Below are positions 62,062 to 64,000 of a stretch of 64,000 bases of DNA, piece after piece. Origin of the DNA: Bacteroidales bacterium UBA5382 (lineage in GTDB: Bacteria > Bacteroidota > Bacteroidia > Bacteroidales > Dysgonomonadaceae). A program made the translations under genes and the position numbers. The notes under the pieces are model-generated. The model was given only the letters and a program-made list of their open reading frames with translations, made no database searches and was not told the DNA's origin. The stretch covers positions 179,242 to 243,241 of the forward strand of contig DHOU01000010.1 of NCBI GenBank assembly GCA_002409745.1, written 5' to 3'. Position 1 is the first letter of the stretch; each line of letters begins with the position of its first letter.

Positions 62062-63981
62062 ATGCAATCGGAATTGTTTCACGAAATACTGAAAAAATAT
62101 TGGGGGTATAGCTCCTTTCGGCCGCTTCAGGAAGAAATCATTCAATCGGTATGGGAGGGGAAAGATACCCTCGGGCTCATGCCCACCGGCGGAGGAAAGT
62201 CTTTGACTTTTCAAGTGCCGGTGATGGCTATGGAAGGTATTTGCCTCGTGGTGACGCCGCTCATTGCGTTGATGAAAGATCAGGTCGACACTCTTCGGGA
62301 AAAGGGTATTAAGGCCGCAGCGGTATACTCGGGAATGCCTCGGAGCGAAATCATCGGGACATTAGAAAATTGTATTTTCGGGGATTTCAAATTCTTATAT
62401 GTTTCCCCCGAAAGGCTTTCTTCCGATATATTCATTACGAAGCTTCAAGCAATGAAAGTCTGCCTGCTGGTGGTAGACGAGTCGCACTGTATTTCTCAAT
62501 GGGGATACGACTTTCGCCCTTCGTATTTGAAAATTGCCGAACTGCGCACATTGTTTCCCGACGTTCCCGTTCTGGCTCTGACAGCCACCGCCACCCGAAC
62601 CGTCGTGAAAGATATCCAGGAAAAGCTGAACTTCAAGGAAAAAAACGTCTTCCGGAAAAGTTTCGAACGGAAAAACCTCTCTTATGTCGTCCGCGTAGCG
62701 GAGGATAAAATCGGCGAACTCATCCACATCCTCCAGTCGGTTCCCGGCACAGCCATCGTTTACGTACGGAGCCGGCAAGAGACGAAGGCGGTCGCCAAAG
62801 CCTTGCAACAAGCCGCCATTCCGGCCGATCATTTCCATGCCGGCTTGTCGCATGAGGAAAAAAATCACAAGCAAAATGAATGGAAGAAGGGCAAAAGCCG
62901 GGTAATGGTCGCGACCAACGCCTTTGGCATGGGCATCGACAAGGCCGACGTGCGGGTCGTCGTGCATCTCGATCTGCCTAACTCGCTCGAGGAATATTAT
63001 CAGGAGGCGGGGCGCGCCGGGCGCGACGGAGACCGGGCTTATGCCATCATCCTCTACGCAAAAGCCGATAGCGTAAAACTAAAAAAGCGCATCACCGACG
63101 CCTTTCCCAAAAAAGAGCTTATTATACGGGCATACGAAGCGCTTGGTAACTATCTCCAGGTAGCCGTGGGGTCGGGATATAACCGTGTTTTCGATTTCGA
63201 TCTGCAAGAGTTTTGCCAACGTTTCAAACTTCCGTTCCTTCAAACACACCACGCCCTGAAAATACTCGAACTTGCGGGATATGTTGAGTATACCGAAGAA
63301 ATCGATATGCACTCGCGTGTACGGTTTTTGATTATGAGAGACGAGCTATATACGATCCACCTCGAGGCGGAGGTTGACGATCTTGTTCACACGCTGCTGC
63401 GAAGTTACACCGGCGTTTTTTCCGATGATGTGTACATCGACGAATCTTTTCTGGCTATCCAGACAGGTCTGTCGCGCCGTAAAGTATGCGAAATATTAGT
63501 CCATTTAGGAAGAATGCGCTACATCCGCTATATTCCTCAAAAGAAAACACCCTTTATTATTTTCACGTCGCCGCGGGAAGACACTCCTTTCATCTCCATT
63601 CCGAAGATTGTTTACGAAGATCGGAAAAAACGGTTTGAAAAACGCATTCATTCCATGATCGACTATGTGGAAACAGACGATATATGCCGCAGCCGGATGT
63701 TATTAAGCTATTTCGATGAAAAGGACCCGCAAGATTGCGGCTTTTGCGATGTGTGTCTGAAGAGAAATGAAACGGGACTATCGAATTTTGAATTCAAGCA
63801 GATCCGTAACGCGTTACAGGTGCAATTGAAAAAATATCCATCCATGCGATTACAGGAATTAGTCGATTCCATAGACGCGGAAAACAGCAAGAAGATCATC
63901 AAAACGCTCCGGTTCCTGATCGATCTCGGGGAATTCTCCCTAAAAGACGATATCATTTCTTTTTCCAACGAAAAAGATTAA
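62062..63981 (+). CDS. recQ: ATP-dependent DNA helicase RecQ
   Basis: A 639-residue 3'-5' helicase. SSFRPLQEEIIQSVWEG is the Q-motif region and MPTGGGKSLTFQVP the Walker A (about residues 39-52). VDESHCISQWGYDFRPSY (about 137) is motif II plus the aromatic loop, and QEAGRAGRDG is motif VI. The zinc-binding module follows as CRSRMLLSYFDE and DCGFCDVC, then a winged helix. The C-terminus is short and no convincing HRDC domain is seen. Directly downstream of recJ. Confidence 0.96.
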   Translation: MQSELFHEILKKYWGYSSFRPLQEEIIQSVWEGKDTLGLMPTGGGKSLTFQVPVMAMEGICLVVTPLIALMKDQVDTLREKGIKAAAVYSGMPRSEIIGTLENCIFGDFKFLYVSPERLSSDIFITKLQAMKVCLLVVDESHCISQWGYDFRPSYLKIAELRTLFPDVPVLALTATATRTVVKDIQEKLNFKEKNVFRKSFERKNLSYVVRVAEDKIGELIHILQSVPGTAIVYVRSRQETKAVAKALQQAAIPADHFHAGLSHEEKNHKQNEWKKGKSRVMVATNAFGMGIDKADVRVVVHLDLPNSLEEYYQEAGRAGRDGDRAYAIILYAKADSVKLKKRITDAFPKKELIIRAYEALGNYLQVAVGSGYNRVFDFDLQEFCQRFKLPFLQTHHALKILELAGYVEYTEEIDMHSRVRFLIMRDELYTIHLEAEVDDLVHTLLRSYTGVFSDDVYIDESFLAIQTGLSRRKVCEILVHLGRMRYIRYIPQKKTPFIIFTSPREDTPFISIPKIVYEDRKKRFEKRIHSMIDYVETDDICRSRMLLSYFDEKDPQDCGFCDVCLKRNETGLSNFEFKQIRNALQVQLKKYPSMRLQELVDSIDAENSKKIIKTLRFLIDLGEFSLKDDIISFSNEKD

Positions 63982-64000
63982 TCGAGTAGGTAGGAGGATT

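Overview
This window looks like a chromosomal segment of a Bacteroidales bacterium. The evidence is Bacteroidetes-type -7 promoter boxes (TAnnTTTG), few Shine-Dalgarno sequences, a type III glutamine synthetase, an LpxC-FabZ fusion, a lysyl-tRNA synthetase with a C-terminal tail, an S46 dipeptidyl peptidase and several SusC/TonB-type outer membrane proteins. The moderate GC content and gene set would fit the Porphyromonadaceae/Tannerellaceae, but the genus cannot be fixed from the sequence alone.

1-10.2 kb is the most rearranged part. It starts with a HEPN/MNT pair cut by the window edge and a Crp/Fnr regulator divergent from a chimeric ORF. That ORF joins the N-terminal half of NrfH to the C-terminal half of a DUF4374-type protein, and a PepSY transmembrane protein follows. 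Glutamine synthetase III, a GDP-mannose pyrophosphorylase and tRNA-Leu come next. Beyond the tRNA lies an AT-rich stretch of gene remnants: the tail of an Ntn hydrolase, a methyltransferase with an internal deletion, and an ABC ATPase fused to a glyoxalase-family tail.

10.2-29.4 kb holds LrgAB, an AspT-type transporter and a minus-strand group. This group comprises a HAD phosphatase, a transglutaminase lipoprotein, NAD synthetase, an AmgK-RapZ fusion and a MurU-like nucleotidyltransferase, the last two probably recycling cell-wall amino sugars. Then come a decayed YafQ-type toxin locus, two tandem TonB-type barrels and a probable lysS-gpsA-pgi operon.

29.5-39 kb carries dapA with an SGNH esterase, an S46 peptidase, the lipid A genes lpxC-fabZ and lpxA followed at once by the agmatine-to-putrescine genes aguA and aguB, and a flavodoxin/DUF2023 pair.

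39-47 kb is a four-gene surface cassette: TonB receptor, DUF4876-like lipoprotein, DUF6850-like barrel, and a gingipain-fold (C25-like) cysteine peptidase with a HEAT-repeat tail. It is the best candidate here for an uncharacterised system.

47-64 kb carries acnA-gltA-(four-helix-bundle gene)-icd on the minus strand, which is the oxidative branch from oxaloacetate to 2-oxoglutarate. After it come a zinc-ribbon membrane protein, a 177-bp MITE-like element, an ATP-grasp-like protein, tRNA-Gly and tRNA-Pro, a ferritin-VIT1 metal transporter, small regulators, a TRIC channel, mnmA, recJ and recQ.

Two families of intergenic repeats run through the window and are not explained by genes. One is degenerate tandem heptanucleotide arrays at about nine loci, one of which runs into the icd reading frame. 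The other is two six-unit arrays with an exact 42-nt period (13.1 and 56.4 kb), most units carrying a palindrome.
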